Origin: an uncultured Flavobacteriales bacterium
Lineage (GTDB): Bacteria; Bacteroidota; Bacteroidia; Flavobacteriales_C; GCA-002722245
Direction: 5' to 3'
Length of the DNA: 56,093 nucleotides
Assembly (NCBI GenBank): GCA_905182585.1
Contig: CAJJCC010000027.1
Span: 1 to 56,093 of the forward strand
The translations under genes were made by a program, and so were the position numbers. Position 1 is the first letter of the stretch. Every line of letters begins with the position of its first letter. This document shows positions 19,101 to 26,267 of this stretch, piece after piece. The notes below the pieces were generated by a model. It was not told the DNA's origin and did no database searches. It saw only the letters and a list, made by a program, of their open reading frames with translations.

Positions 19101-19793
19101 GACAGTTTAACGCATACATTTGTAAATGATGGCTGTTATAATGGAACGGCAGTAGTAGCTTTTGAAAACGGATGTATTGATAGTGTTACCAAAACGAATG
19201 CCGTTTGTGTAAATCCAGTACCAATAGCAGATTTTGATTGGGGACCTAAAAGCGCAACAGTTTTAGAGCCTTTTATTCAGTTTGAAGATTTATCAATCGA
19301 TGCTGATTCATGGAATTGGGATTTAGGAAGAGTATCTACAACGAACATTCCACCAAATCCAACAGCAAGTACATTACAAAACCCATTTGTAACTTATGGA
19401 TCACCAGATAGTGGAACTTACACTGTTGAATTGATTGCATGGAATGGAATGTGTTCGGATACTATTATAAAAAGAATCACAATTTTAGATAATTTCACTG
19501 TTTTCGTTCCCAATGCGTTTACACCAGATGGAGATGGATTGAATGACATCTTTTTCCCGAATGGAAAAAATCATGACAATATTGAAGGAGCAAGTGAATA
19601 CAGTTTCTTAATATTCAACCGGTGGGGAGCATTGATATGGGAAAGCGGAACGCCATATCAACCTTGGGATGGAACAAATGCTAAAACAGGAAGTGAGGTT
19701 CAGCAAGATGTTTACGTTTGGAAACTAAAGGTTTGGGATAATGTAGAATCGGTTTTAAAAACCTACTACGGAAGAGTTAGTTTAATCCGATAG
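13194..19793 (+). CDS. Giant type IX-secreted multidomain surface protein (PKD/Ig-like repeats, CHU_C C-terminus)
   Basis: 2199 residues from the ATG at 13194. Order: signal peptide (MKKIIIWICLTTVYLGVNAQ); a beta-propeller-like region to about 400 beginning D-V-W-Y-F-G-E-N-A-G; a PKD-like domain (about 410-490); a further domain to about 700; a long array of 75-80-residue Ig-like repeats (about 715-1960), each with an early Cys, a central G-G-x-W-S/x motif, F-D-P-x-x-x-G and a Cys near the end; a last PKD domain; and a C-terminal domain of about 90 residues starting VPNAFTPDGDGLND and containing I-F-N-R-W-G and W-D-G-T, the gliding-motility-associated type B type IX secretion signal. It should be exported by the type IX system and kept at or released from the cell surface; adhesin or matrix protein is an inference. 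Codon choice drifts along the gene (more NNT early, more NNA in the repeats). Confidence 0.93.
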   Translation: MKKIIIWICLTTVYLGVNAQGADVWYFGENAGLDFTSNPPTVIAGITGVDGSAGLMEMAATISDDDGNFLFAVSGNDIYSADLAKRGSTHSSDNAGETSQGAMIIPVPGTTDEYYVTTVPYGTTPCNSGSPGFTRVKVNGITGNNITIVSETTLPTSNIAHGQMIIPKTDAITGEVLDEFWLYHHERNSNKFFRYSIENGGIVFDQAIDGGGPSFNQTQCADAYPNVINFMKSNGCYNQFVIGNGDNVYMFDIDASTGDINYQNSAGPITQAYGIEFSASGKNVFVSTGTTGGLLPRPIYKIPVSPGGLTGSTLGSLTQIGTMSVQRAGGMQMAPDGNIYIGGMTDWNGTPKDNYLGVISDPDGSASFDPQGVKIPNSIIAMGMPAIPASLVSNVANIQFQTGCKGEPIDFSYTFSGTEQTPEVRLWQFFPGSTTSGLPVKSSGSKTETNTWNEIGTYAVTLEVNDVCGRKRFDTAYVVIDELEVDLLSPDSVCPEETTEFVALGDPSKTSKYKWFNAEFGGAELGVGTTLEETLVKDSVCVWVEPDGVVDGPFFGGHSGNKGYGAIGGAAGDHQFNALKPIKIDGFTVTGGSWSSGSDNITIVVKLGGATIAGPATVAMQKMGDTKITGLNFAIPQGFGYSIEITGGSYFPIADGTGLSNVDGILAVSESNILQDWEVYEMNPCFARKRICAYELECECRDTNLLFADELCVDTLYDLNTLLTDTTYQDGQWSIVSGPGTIENDSILNIGLNDDGNIEVRYDVYFGADAPKDGCPDSNVRIITVNPRDVADIIDGQGPFCVDDANPILNLSSETPTGGRWSLLATTDANIDGASGEINLTDSGTIQVVYTTDGDCPNADTIDILIHPKPDVEVLTPDTSMCLGANAFQLRLTVSSDDGGNWVDSIGDNAFVSNTGLFDPAGLAAGDYTVKYVMNGFNGACSDSDSVVVTINTLDSTEIINLPSLCNSDPAIQLQLNPGLTITGTWSDSLGLVSYVDASGLFDPAGLTDGQVMVVFKTDGACGYSDTAYVTVTSNIEYSMDHITNEYCLNADQDTILVSPGGGTFWTTSGTGIVDADYGYWDPKLYSSDGIDTIWYGKAGACGDTVFIEVTLNPIDLVEIDSAITVCADEAAFDYTLSGASTTGGTWSGTGITDDVLGTFDPAAAGAGIHTIAYQSPNTCLVIDSVHILVKPRVEVSIDSLALPFCGASTALSATGNLHLGLGRWENSASWPAGWDTGKTENDSILTFDPNVVTLGIDSIFYMIDANAFVCGDTATLLIGISPMEVAEIDTVTEVCSSYAPFDYTLSPLSTPNGTWSGVGIVDGLLGTFDPTVAGPGVHTIRYKTPGVCFVWDSLTITVVKQEIISLTGGKSYCGNALPGVIDANQAGGVFFGGWDVAALGVVNDSSRTFDPTLAGGTGVDSIFYGIDAQCGDTTWLEIAIDTVDIPDIDGANESAFCQTDNPKVVTLMSAATPGGTWQDFGGGNALITTGGLFEPSIGKGIYQVVYTTPGSCFTTDTHSIEVVSEIIVDVDKTLPDTIFCNNASPYDLTSFLLPTTSGDGSGSWKITPFISGGVVSNNQLVPTALVPGVYSLKYALGSGACSDSDSVSIRILPILDPTIDNEPAADVCVSLKNYQFNNSGDNGGVWSVDPTATIDVVTGDLTLKGGTFEVKYTLGTTCPVDSTVKIVVQEPNNPTIQDPGTICGYDVAFALITTGDAGGAWSGSGVSGANFDPAVSGEGTFAINYAFTGTCPIDSTFDFVVDPVLDPTIDNEPAEDICIADGSYAFTTSGDIGGTWSIDNGGVIDASTGVMNLTKGGFFDVTYKHTGCPIEDVVTIEVTTPGNPDFDPAGSFCENLPVYQLSEPLTPGGVWSSLPIAGAVDPVTGEFDPGVAGPGSHDVTYTLEGACPAFDTEIIVIDDLPDWDYVIPNANGCEPYTTSMIVVSQGDLPETTTWSFTDGLVTTTNGAVDSLTHTFVNDGCYNGTAVVAFENGCIDSVTKTNAVCVNPVPIADFDWGPKSATVLEPFIQFEDLSIDADSWNWDLGRVSTTNIPPNPTASTLQNPFVTYGSPDSGTYTVELIAWNGMCSDTIIKRITILDNFTVFVPNAFTPDGDGLNDIFFPNGKNHDNIEGASEYSFLIFNRWGALIWESGTPYQPWDGTNAKTGSEVQQDVYVWKLKVWDNVESVLKTYYGRVSLIR

Positions 19794-19835
19794 AATTAAG
19801 GTTTTCGAATAGAAATCAAAAGAGAAGCACAAAAC

Positions 19836-19865
19836 AAAAAAGCCGTCATTTATGATGGCTTTTTT
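19836..19865 (+). terminator. Intrinsic terminator after the giant gene
   Basis: 14-bp stem (19836-19849 and 19852-19865, one G-T pair), built around GCCGTCAT/ATGATGGC, flanked by A-run and T-run. With a 2-nt apparent loop the top pairs must open. Confidence 0.9.
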
Positions 19866-19885
19866 GTTGGTTAAAAACGAAACTG

Positions 19886-19919
19886 TTGGATTCAATCTTC
19901 ATTTTTTACCTTACTTTTG
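19886..19919 (+). promoter_or_regulatory. Promoter with TACTTTTG 4 nt before the start codon
   Basis: TTG at 19886-19888, 23-nt spacer, TACTTTTG at 19912-19919, then tttc and ATG at 19924. The spacing predicts a transcript starting at the ATG. Confidence 0.6.
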
Positions 19920-19923
19920 TTTC

Positions 19924-20466
19924 ATGGGAAATAAGTCCGTAATTGCAATGTTTGGTATGTCGGGATTACTTGTGTTATTTGCAGGTTACGCATCTATATT
20001 ACCTGACGTTTTAGAGTCAAATGCACAGGTTGAAATTTCTACATCAAAGAATAAATTGAAACACTATTTGTCTTCAGCTGAAAACTTTCAAGACTGGATG
20101 TTTAGTGACGGAGTTAAAAGAGACGAGTGGAGGATTCTGCTATCTGGAAAAAAAACAGGTGAAGGGAGTGTTTTAAAATGGTTTAGTGAATCTATTGGTG
20201 ATGGAGGTTTAGAAGTTAAAACGGTTTCAGATTCACATATTGTGTTTGAACGTATTTCCGATAATAATTTATTTAGAGATAGGGGGTATTTATTTTTTGA
20301 TGCAATAGATAGCAATCATGTTAACCTTCGTTTAATTGACTCGTTAGATGTGTCAACTAATTTTGCAGCAAGATATGAAGCTCAAGATGAAGATTATATT
20401 GAAAAAATAGATGCTAGTAATTTAGTTGTTTTAAAAAGACTTAAACAAAAAATTGAAACAGAGTGA
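19924..20466 (+). CDS. Membrane-anchored protein with SRPBCC-like domain (tentative)
   Basis: 180 residues from the ATG at 19924. The frame runs back to 19852, but that ATG is inside the preceding terminator. One N-terminal hydrophobic helix (about 5-24) is followed by a soluble domain. The pattern N-F-x-D-W (about 54), E-W-R-I-L-L-S-G, G-E-G-S-V-L-K-W-F (about 79), D-G-G-L-E-V and H-I-V-F-E-R-I resembles the order of elements in polyketide-cyclase/START (SRPBCC) proteins anchored by one helix. This is a fold guess, not a firm family. The stop codon overlaps the next gene's GTG (GTGA), indicating translational coupling. Confidence 0.6.
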   Translation: MGNKSVIAMFGMSGLLVLFAGYASILPDVLESNAQVEISTSKNKLKHYLSSAENFQDWMFSDGVKRDEWRILLSGKKTGEGSVLKWFSESIGDGGLEVKTVSDSHIVFERISDNNLFRDRGYLFFDAIDSNHVNLRLIDSLDVSTNFAARYEAQDEDYIEKIDASNLVVLKRLKQKIETE

Positions 20467-21017
20467 AAAGTATTGGATCGCAAATAAAATATGAGAAAAT
20501 AGGGAAAGATGAAGTTACTGTTGAGATCGTTCCTAATTTGATTCCATCAAAGAAAACAATCTTACATCTTTGGGTTGGAGCTTGGTCTTTGTGTGGATTA
20601 ATCATTCTGATTTCATTGTTCACTTATGGCTTTAAGGAAGATGAATATATAATGGTAGGTATTTTTCTGATTTTCTGGGGATATTTTGAAGTGAAAGTCG
20701 TTTCAGCAGTTGTTTGGAATAATACAGGAAGAGAAGTTGTGACTATTAAAAACCGTGAGTTTTCCTATTTGAAAGAGATTAACGGAAGAGGGCTTCCTAA
20801 GATCACTCCACTTAAGAATATGAGTGATTTTAAATATGCTGATGATGTAGAAACTGGAGTTTGGAGTGATATTAATAAATCATCTTGGATGATAGGAGGA
20901 GAAGTTGTTGAATACAACGCAGATGATGGAGTGAGAAGATTAGGTATGAAGTTATCTAAAAAAGATGCTGAGCAATTAGTTCAATTATTAAATAAAACGG
21001 CCCGTATAAATGCTTAA
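20463..21017 (+). CDS. Two-helix membrane protein with possible PH-like domain
   Basis: 184 residues, GTG start overlapping the previous stop by 4 nt. After a short cytoplasmic N-terminus come two close hydrophobic helices (about 36-57 and 63-82), then a soluble domain beginning W-N-N-T-G-R-E-V-V-T-I-K-N-R-E-F-S-Y and ending L-S-K-K-D-A-E-Q-L-V-Q-L-L. Two helices plus a small beta-rich domain and a C-terminal helix resemble bacterial PH-like (YcxB/YdbT-type) membrane proteins, but no family is certain. It overlaps recN by 8 nt, so three genes form one coupled unit. Confidence 0.65.
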   Translation: MKSIGSQIKYEKIGKDEVTVEIVPNLIPSKKTILHLWVGAWSLCGLIILISLFTYGFKEDEYIMVGIFLIFWGYFEVKVVSAVVWNNTGREVVTIKNREFSYLKEINGRGLPKITPLKNMSDFKYADDVETGVWSDINKSSWMIGGEVVEYNADDGVRRLGMKLSKKDAEQLVQLLNKTARINA

Positions 21018-22659
21018 TAAATTACACGTTCAAAATTTTGCCTTAATTGAAGATTTAAAATTAAATCTAGAAAAAGGCTTAAATATTATAACGGGGGAAA
21101 CAGGTGCAGGGAAGTCTATTTTGTTAGGAGCACTTGGTTTGTTAAGTGGGAAAAGAGCTGACATTTCTATTGTTCGAGCGGGGACTAAAAAATGTGTGGT
21201 TGAAGGAGAGTTTTTACTAGGAGCTTATGGATTAAATCTGTTTTTTAATAAACACGATTTAGATATTGAAGAGGTAACAATCATTCGAAGAGAGATCTCA
21301 ACTTCAGGTAAGTCCAGAGCATTTGTAAACGACAGTCCGGTTAATTTAGCAATATTAAAGGAACTAGGTGATCAAATTATAGATGTTCATTCACAGCATT
21401 CGAATTTGTTATTGGCTAACCCGCAATTCTCATTCCAGCTATTGGACGGATTTGCAGGTCAGCAAGAAAAAGTCAAATCATACCAAAAAAAGTTTAGCGT
21501 TTGGATTGAGTTAACACAAACCCTAAAGTTGTTAGAAGAAAAACAACAGCAAGAGCAGTTAAATTTAGAATTTCATCAGTTTCAATTAAATGAATTAACA
21601 ACCGCCGACCTAAAAGAAGGAGAGCAGGAAGTTCTAGAGACAGATTTTGAGGTGCTAAATAATGCCGAAGATATAAGAGAGAATGCTTCTATTGTTGCGA
21701 ACGGAATTTTATATAATAAAAACTCGGTACAAGAGGTGCTTCAAAATTCCAAAGTTGCTTTGTCTAAATTGGCTTCATTTGATGGCAGTTATACTGAATT
21801 AGAGAATCGATTAACATCTGGACTTATTGAGTTAAAAGATATTGCAGAAGAGGTTGAACAAAAAAGTAGAGGAATAAGTTCTGATGTACAAAGAGTAAAT
21901 GAGATTGATGACCGTTTAAGCGTTTTGTTTGGATTGCAAAAAAAATACATCGTTGCTTCAGTCGAAGATTTAATTACAAAGCGAGATGAATTAAAACAAA
22001 CAGTAGATTTAGTCGTAGGAGGAGATGAACAACTAGAGACTTTAAAAAATAAGATAATAACTCAAGAAGAGAGCCTTATTGTTTTAGCTGAGACTTTGAC
22101 TAAGAAAAGAATAGATGCCTCTAAAAAGTTAGCTAAAGAAGTTGTAGGAGATTTGAAACTTATGGGCATAACAGAGGCGCAATTACAATTTGAAATCTCT
22201 GAAATTGAATTGAATCAATTTGGATGTGATAAAATTGATTTCTTATTTACGGCGAATAAAGGAAACCAGCTAGGTTCCCTTTCAAAAACGGCAAGTGGAG
22301 GAGAATTATCGAGAGTTATGCTAAGTTTAAAAAGGTTGATGAGTTCTAAAACTGCTTTACCAACAATTGTATTTGATGAAATTGATACTGGAGTATCAGG
22401 CGAAGTAGCTGATCAAATGGGCGATTTAATGAAGAAAATGGGCGTAGAAATGCAAGTGTTAACCATTACTCATTTACCTCAAATTGCGGCAAAAGGAAAT
22501 GCGCATTATAAAGTGTATAAATCCCATGATGCAAGCACAACAAGCTCTCAAATCAAGTCTTTAAGCAATTCTGAGCGAGTGGATGAATTAGCTCAGATGT
22601 TAAGCGGAACTAAAGTTACGGAGGCTTCTAGGCAGAATGCAATGGAATTGTTAAAATAA
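21010..22659 (+). CDS. recN: DNA repair protein RecN
   Basis: 549 residues, SMC-like ATPase used in double-strand-break repair. Walker A GETGAGKS (29-36), the following R-A-F-V-N-D motif (about 100), D-V-H-S-Q-H-S-N (about 120), a coiled-coil middle (about 160-370), ABC signature SGGELSRVM (about 433) and Walker B I-V-F-D-E-I-D-T-G-V-S-G are all seen. The start overlaps the upstream membrane protein gene by 8 nt. No clear terminator; the gene converges on the YwqK-like gene across 188 nt in which I see only a weak 6-bp dyad (22705-22729). Confidence 0.97.
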   Translation: MLNKLHVQNFALIEDLKLNLEKGLNIITGETGAGKSILLGALGLLSGKRADISIVRAGTKKCVVEGEFLLGAYGLNLFFNKHDLDIEEVTIIRREISTSGKSRAFVNDSPVNLAILKELGDQIIDVHSQHSNLLLANPQFSFQLLDGFAGQQEKVKSYQKKFSVWIELTQTLKLLEEKQQQEQLNLEFHQFQLNELTTADLKEGEQEVLETDFEVLNNAEDIRENASIVANGILYNKNSVQEVLQNSKVALSKLASFDGSYTELENRLTSGLIELKDIAEEVEQKSRGISSDVQRVNEIDDRLSVLFGLQKKYIVASVEDLITKRDELKQTVDLVVGGDEQLETLKNKIITQEESLIVLAETLTKKRIDASKKLAKEVVGDLKLMGITEAQLQFEISEIELNQFGCDKIDFLFTANKGNQLGSLSKTASGGELSRVMLSLKRLMSSKTALPTIVFDEIDTGVSGEVADQMGDLMKKMGVEMQVLTITHLPQIAAKGNAHYKVYKSHDASTTSSQIKSLSNSERVDELAQMLSGTKVTEASRQNAMELLK

Positions 22660-22847
22660 AGTACGTAATCTTCTTCAATATTAGTCGAATCTAGATACTT
22701 AAAAATCTTATGTTATTTATCAATAAGATCTTGAATTTTCTCTTTTAATTCTTGGTCAATTTTTCACAACTAGAGAAGTGATTTTGTGCTTTTTACTTGA
22801 TGTAAACTTACAATGATTACGGATTGAAGCGTATTTAAAACCAAATA

Positions 22848-23708
22848 TTATTCTTGGACTTCTTTATTATTTTCAACTAAAACTATTTTTCCGTTTTTAA
22901 CATGCTTGGTTTGTAGTAGTTTTCCTTTAGGATTGTATTTAAAGATCTTTCCATCAACTAAAAGTCCATTTTCAAATTCACCTACCTTACTATTATTTCC
23001 GTAACGATCTTTAAACTTGTGAAATCCATTTCCATCAAATGTAGGAATAACCTTAGGGATAGAGAGCTTTTTGGTGGTTTTAACAACTATACTGTCGACT
23101 ACATTGTTCTCGAAAAACGCCAAAGAGTCTTCTTTTATAATTGATGGTCCAGCCTTAAAACGTTCTGTGTTTTGGGTGCCATCTTCATTGTATTCATGAA
23201 TGTCTTCTGTTTCAGAACCATTTGACCAAGTTCCTGAAATCATTAAATTCCCATTTTCATAAAAGTATTTTTGGGGGCCATCTTTTATTCCTTGAACGCT
23301 GTAAGTGAATTGATTCTTTAAATTTCCGTTACGATAATACATGAGGTACTCGCCAATCCATCTATTATTTTTCCAGACTCCTTTTTCACGAATATTCCCA
23401 TTTTTATAATAAAATGTTGCTTTACCATTAGGTATATTGTTCTTATAGACTAAAATGTGTTTAGGTTTTTTGTTGTTGAAATAAAAAATCCATTTACCTT
23501 CTTTTTTATTATCGATGTATTTTCCTTCTTCTACTTTTTGATCAGGCTGATAACCTGGAAGATGCCTTTCTTTGTTGGTGAAAATCCAATAGCCTTGTTT
23601 TTTGCTTTGATCATCTGTTTTATTGATTATTTCATTTTGGGCACAACCCACAAACGGCATGAATATCGATGCCAAAATAACTGTAACTAAGATTAAGTTT
23701 TTTTTCAA
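22848..23708 (-). CDS. MORN-repeat (YwqK-like) lipoprotein
   Basis: 286 residues. The N-terminal signal ends at F-V-G-C (Cys about 22), consistent with a lipoprotein. At least five MORN-2 type repeats follow (G-K-W-I-F-Y-F-N, G-K-A-T-F-Y-Y-K-N-G-N, G-E-Y-L-M-Y-Y-R-N-G-N, G-P-Q-K-Y-F-Y-E-N-G-N, G-T-W-S-N-G). Databases often label such proteins antitoxin YwqK, but no toxin gene is next to it and the name is not informative. The start is TTG at 23708; the signal peptide begins right there and no ATG is near. Probably a periplasmic or surface protein. Confidence 0.8.
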   Translation of the reverse strand: MKKNLILVTVILASIFMPFVGCAQNEIINKTDDQSKKQGYWIFTNKERHLPGYQPDQKVEEGKYIDNKKEGKWIFYFNNKKPKHILVYKNNIPNGKATFYYKNGNIREKGVWKNNRWIGEYLMYYRNGNLKNQFTYSVQGIKDGPQKYFYENGNLMISGTWSNGSETEDIHEYNEDGTQNTERFKAGPSIIKEDSLAFFENNVVDSIVVKTTKKLSIPKVIPTFDGNGFHKFKDRYGNNSKVGEFENGLLVDGKIFKYNPKGKLLQTKHVKNGKIVLVENNKEVQE

Positions 23709-23765
23709 ACCATTTTGGAAATGTATGTTAAGTTACTTATTTTACTCAAAATAGTTTCATAAATA

Positions 23766-25649
23766 TTAATCCTTTTTTAAACGTAATAATAATTCATCTC
23801 TAATGATTTCCCCATTTTCCATCAAGTCTCTAATCGTTGCTATCGTTTCATTTCGAGGGAGTTCCGATTGATGAACAATTTGAGGTAATTCTAAAGGAGC
23901 TTTATTAAGGATTCTTAAAATATGGTTTTTAGGAGATAATTCTATCTTATTTAAACAATTATCACAGTTTCCGCATTTTGATTTAGGGGTTTCATCAAAA
24001 TAAAACAATGCAATATTTGTTCGGCATTTTTTCTTTTCAATTGCAAAATTAACCATAGCTCCCAGTTGCTCTTCAGCAACGCTTTGCCTAGTTTCTAAAA
24101 TCTCCTTGGGGATTATTAAATCTTTTGAAGAAATTCTATGTGAAGCAAAGAAAACCCTTGGTAAAAAGCTTTGCGCTTGATAACCCACAACAAAAGTTCG
24201 CTCTAAAATTTCTATTCCTTTTTTCACTTTATCAACCGAAGTTTCCAAAATACTAGCCAATGTACTTTCGCTTATTTTCACATAATCACTAAAAATCCCA
24301 GTATATGAGCGAAGAATAGCTGATAGTAGTTTGGCTTGAAATCCAATGTTTGAAAGTATGTTTTCTATTTCTTTTCTTTCTTGAAGTATTTTAAGTTTAC
24401 TTCCACTTGTTATGTCTTCAGAAAGAAAAATATACCCTGCGTTTTCTAAAACTTTAACAGCATAATGAACTGTCAACGGGTGCAGATTATGTTTTTTAGA
24501 AAACACTTTTAAGTCTAGTTGAGCGCCTTCATTTTCACCAGCACCAATGGCAACTTGGCTAAGATTTCCGATTGCCTGATAAACATCTCGAATAATTTCT
24601 CGTGAAGGAAAACGATAGTTTAAGAGTGATCGTTGACTTTGGATGTCATTCCGATTGAAAAATAAAACAGCTTTAGCCGCTTTCCCATCTCGTCCTGCTC
24701 TACCGGCCTCTTGATAATATTCTTCTAAACTATTTGGTAAGCCAAAATGAACAACTAATTTAACATCAGGTTTATCGATCCCCATTCCAAACGCGTTGGT
24801 GGCTACAATAATTCTTGTTTTATCATTTTTCCAGCGCGCTTCAATTTGCTTTCGTTCTTCAAGCCCAATTCCTGCATGATAATATTCGGCAGAAACGTGT
24901 TCTTTACTTAGCTGATAGGCAACTTGTTCACACAGTTTTCGGCTTCTAATATAAACAATACCGCATCCTTTGGATTCTCTTATAAATTGAGTAACCGCAG
25001 GTATTTTGTTTTCGGTGTGTATGGATTCAAAATAGATATTTGTTCTTTTTGATGAATCTTTAACAACATTTTGTTTTAGAAAGTCTAGTTGTAACTGAAT
25101 GTCGTTCGCTACTTTTTTAGTTGCCGTTGCTGTTACAGCAATTACTGGAATTCCAGGAAGTAAATCTCTAAGCGAACGAACACTTCTAAAAGCAGGTCTA
25201 AAATCATGACCCCATTGCGAAATGCAGTGTGCTTCATCAATTGCAATGAAATTGACCTTCATTTGCTTAATTCGTTCTTTTACAAAAACAGATTGAATCC
25301 TTTCAGGGCTTAAGTATAAGAATTTAGTTTTTCCGTAAACACAATTATCTAAGGCATAATCCATTTGCTTCGGAGACATTCCTCCGTTTATAAATTCTGC
25401 TTTTATACCCAATTGTTTTAATCTGATAACTTGATCGTTCATTAAAGCAAGTAAGGGTGAAATTACAATTGTAATTCCTGGTCTTAATAATCCTGGGATT
25501 TGATAACAAACGGATTTTCCACCACCTGTAGGTAGTAGTCCTAAAACATCCTTATTCGCTAAGGCATCTAATATTATTCTTTTTTGTTGACCTCGAAATG
25601 ATTCGTATCCCCAATATTGCTTTAATATATCTTCAGGTTGTTGAGTCAT
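23766..25649 (-). CDS. recQ: ATP-dependent DNA helicase RecQ
   Basis: 627 residues. Superfamily 2 helicase core: Q-motif with F-R-G-Q-Q (18-22), Walker A TGGGKS (41-46), DEAH box A-I-D-E-A-H-C-I-S-Q-W-G-H-D-F-R-P with the RecQ aromatic loop, and motif VI Q-E-A-G-R-A-G-R-D-G. Four Cys near the C-terminus (K-C-R and K-C-G-N-C-D-N-C, about 537-557) form a zinc site, followed by a short winged-helix-like tail. No HRDC domain is evident, and the zinc site lies farther from the core than in E. coli RecQ, fitting the shorter Bacteroidota subgroup. The ATG overlaps the stop of the upstream P-loop gene (ATGA). Confidence 0.95.
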   Translation of the reverse strand: MTQQPEDILKQYWGYESFRGQQKRIILDALANKDVLGLLPTGGGKSVCYQIPGLLRPGITIVISPLLALMNDQVIRLKQLGIKAEFINGGMSPKQMDYALDNCVYGKTKFLYLSPERIQSVFVKERIKQMKVNFIAIDEAHCISQWGHDFRPAFRSVRSLRDLLPGIPVIAVTATATKKVANDIQLQLDFLKQNVVKDSSKRTNIYFESIHTENKIPAVTQFIRESKGCGIVYIRSRKLCEQVAYQLSKEHVSAEYYHAGIGLEERKQIEARWKNDKTRIIVATNAFGMGIDKPDVKLVVHFGLPNSLEEYYQEAGRAGRDGKAAKAVLFFNRNDIQSQRSLLNYRFPSREIIRDVYQAIGNLSQVAIGAGENEGAQLDLKVFSKKHNLHPLTVHYAVKVLENAGYIFLSEDITSGSKLKILQERKEIENILSNIGFQAKLLSAILRSYTGIFSDYVKISESTLASILETSVDKVKKGIEILERTFVVGYQAQSFLPRVFFASHRISSKDLIIPKEILETRQSVAEEQLGAMVNFAIEKKKCRTNIALFYFDETPKSKCGNCDNCLNKIELSPKNHILRILNKAPLELPQIVHQSELPRNETIATIRDLMENGEIIRDELLLRLKKD

Positions 25650-26167
25650 TTAATATGATCGAGTATAAATTTAATTCGTTCTTTTACAGTAAGTTTAGGT
25701 ACTTCAATTGTTTGATAACCTAAACGAATATAAGCATCGTTAATTACTTTGAATAATTTTGTAGCTTCAAAAAACTCTTCTCGCCGTTCGTTGTCCGTTT
25801 CATATATTTCTTTCCAAGGAGGAAGGATGAAAACAAAATCATAAATATGATTTTCGGCAGTATCGTTAAGTGAATCAAAAAAAGGCTGATTTGCATGATT
25901 TAAGTATCCTATAATGTCAGGAATTCCGCGATCAAAAAATGAAAGTGAATTTTTAGCCATTTTAAAATGGTCGCATTGTTTATCTAAAACCAATTGAGAA
26001 AAACCAGAAACATCCAGCCAAGGAACTTTATTGGAATTTAAAGCAAGTTGTTGTTTAATTACGCTTCTAGCAACTTCTGGAAATATAGCATAACCCAATT
26101 CCTTAAGTTCAGTTATTAAGCTCGTTTTTCCAGTAGCAGGACCACCTGTAATTACAACTCGATTCAT
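25646..26167 (-). CDS. Small P-loop ATPase/kinase (AAA_28, NadR/Ttd14-like)
   Basis: 173 residues. Walker A GGPATGKTS (8-16), then I-F-P-E-V-A-R (about 29-35), F-D-R-G-I-P-D (about 78) and the lid R-R-E-E-F (about 128) are the marks of the AAA_28 group related to NadR kinase and Ttd14. The substrate is unknown; a nucleoside- or nucleotide-type phosphoryl acceptor is plausible. It overlaps recQ by 4 nt and is divergent from the two-component system. Confidence 0.85.
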   Translation of the reverse strand: MNRVVITGGPATGKTSLITELKELGYAIFPEVARSVIKQQLALNSNKVPWLDVSGFSQLVLDKQCDHFKMAKNSLSFFDRGIPDIIGYLNHANQPFFDSLNDTAENHIYDFVFILPPWKEIYETDNERREEFFEATKLFKVINDAYIRLGYQTIEVPKLTVKERIKFILDHIK

Positions 26168-26235
26168 AGCTGTAAATTTACCAAACTTTACCTAGTTATG
26201 TTTTTAATATTACCTTTTAGTAAAAAATTAACCGT

Positions 26236-26243
26236 TATTTTTG
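26236..26243 (+). promoter_or_regulatory. Candidate -7 element of the two-component operon
   Basis: TATTTTTG, an exact TAnnTTTG match 24 nt before the response-regulator ATG. No TTG at the usual -33 distance, so the call is tentative. Confidence 0.4.
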
Positions 26244-26267
26244 AATCCTGGGTAAATTGATGATAAA

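Noticed and set aside
19852-19923. Longer version of the SRPBCC-like protein starting at 19852
   Set aside because: That ATG is inside the terminator hairpin of the giant gene, and the extra residues precede the promoter element at 19912-19919.
22848-23708. Toxin-antitoxin system suggested by the YwqK-like name
   Set aside because: The protein is a MORN-repeat lipoprotein; neighbours are recN and recQ and no toxin-like gene is present.
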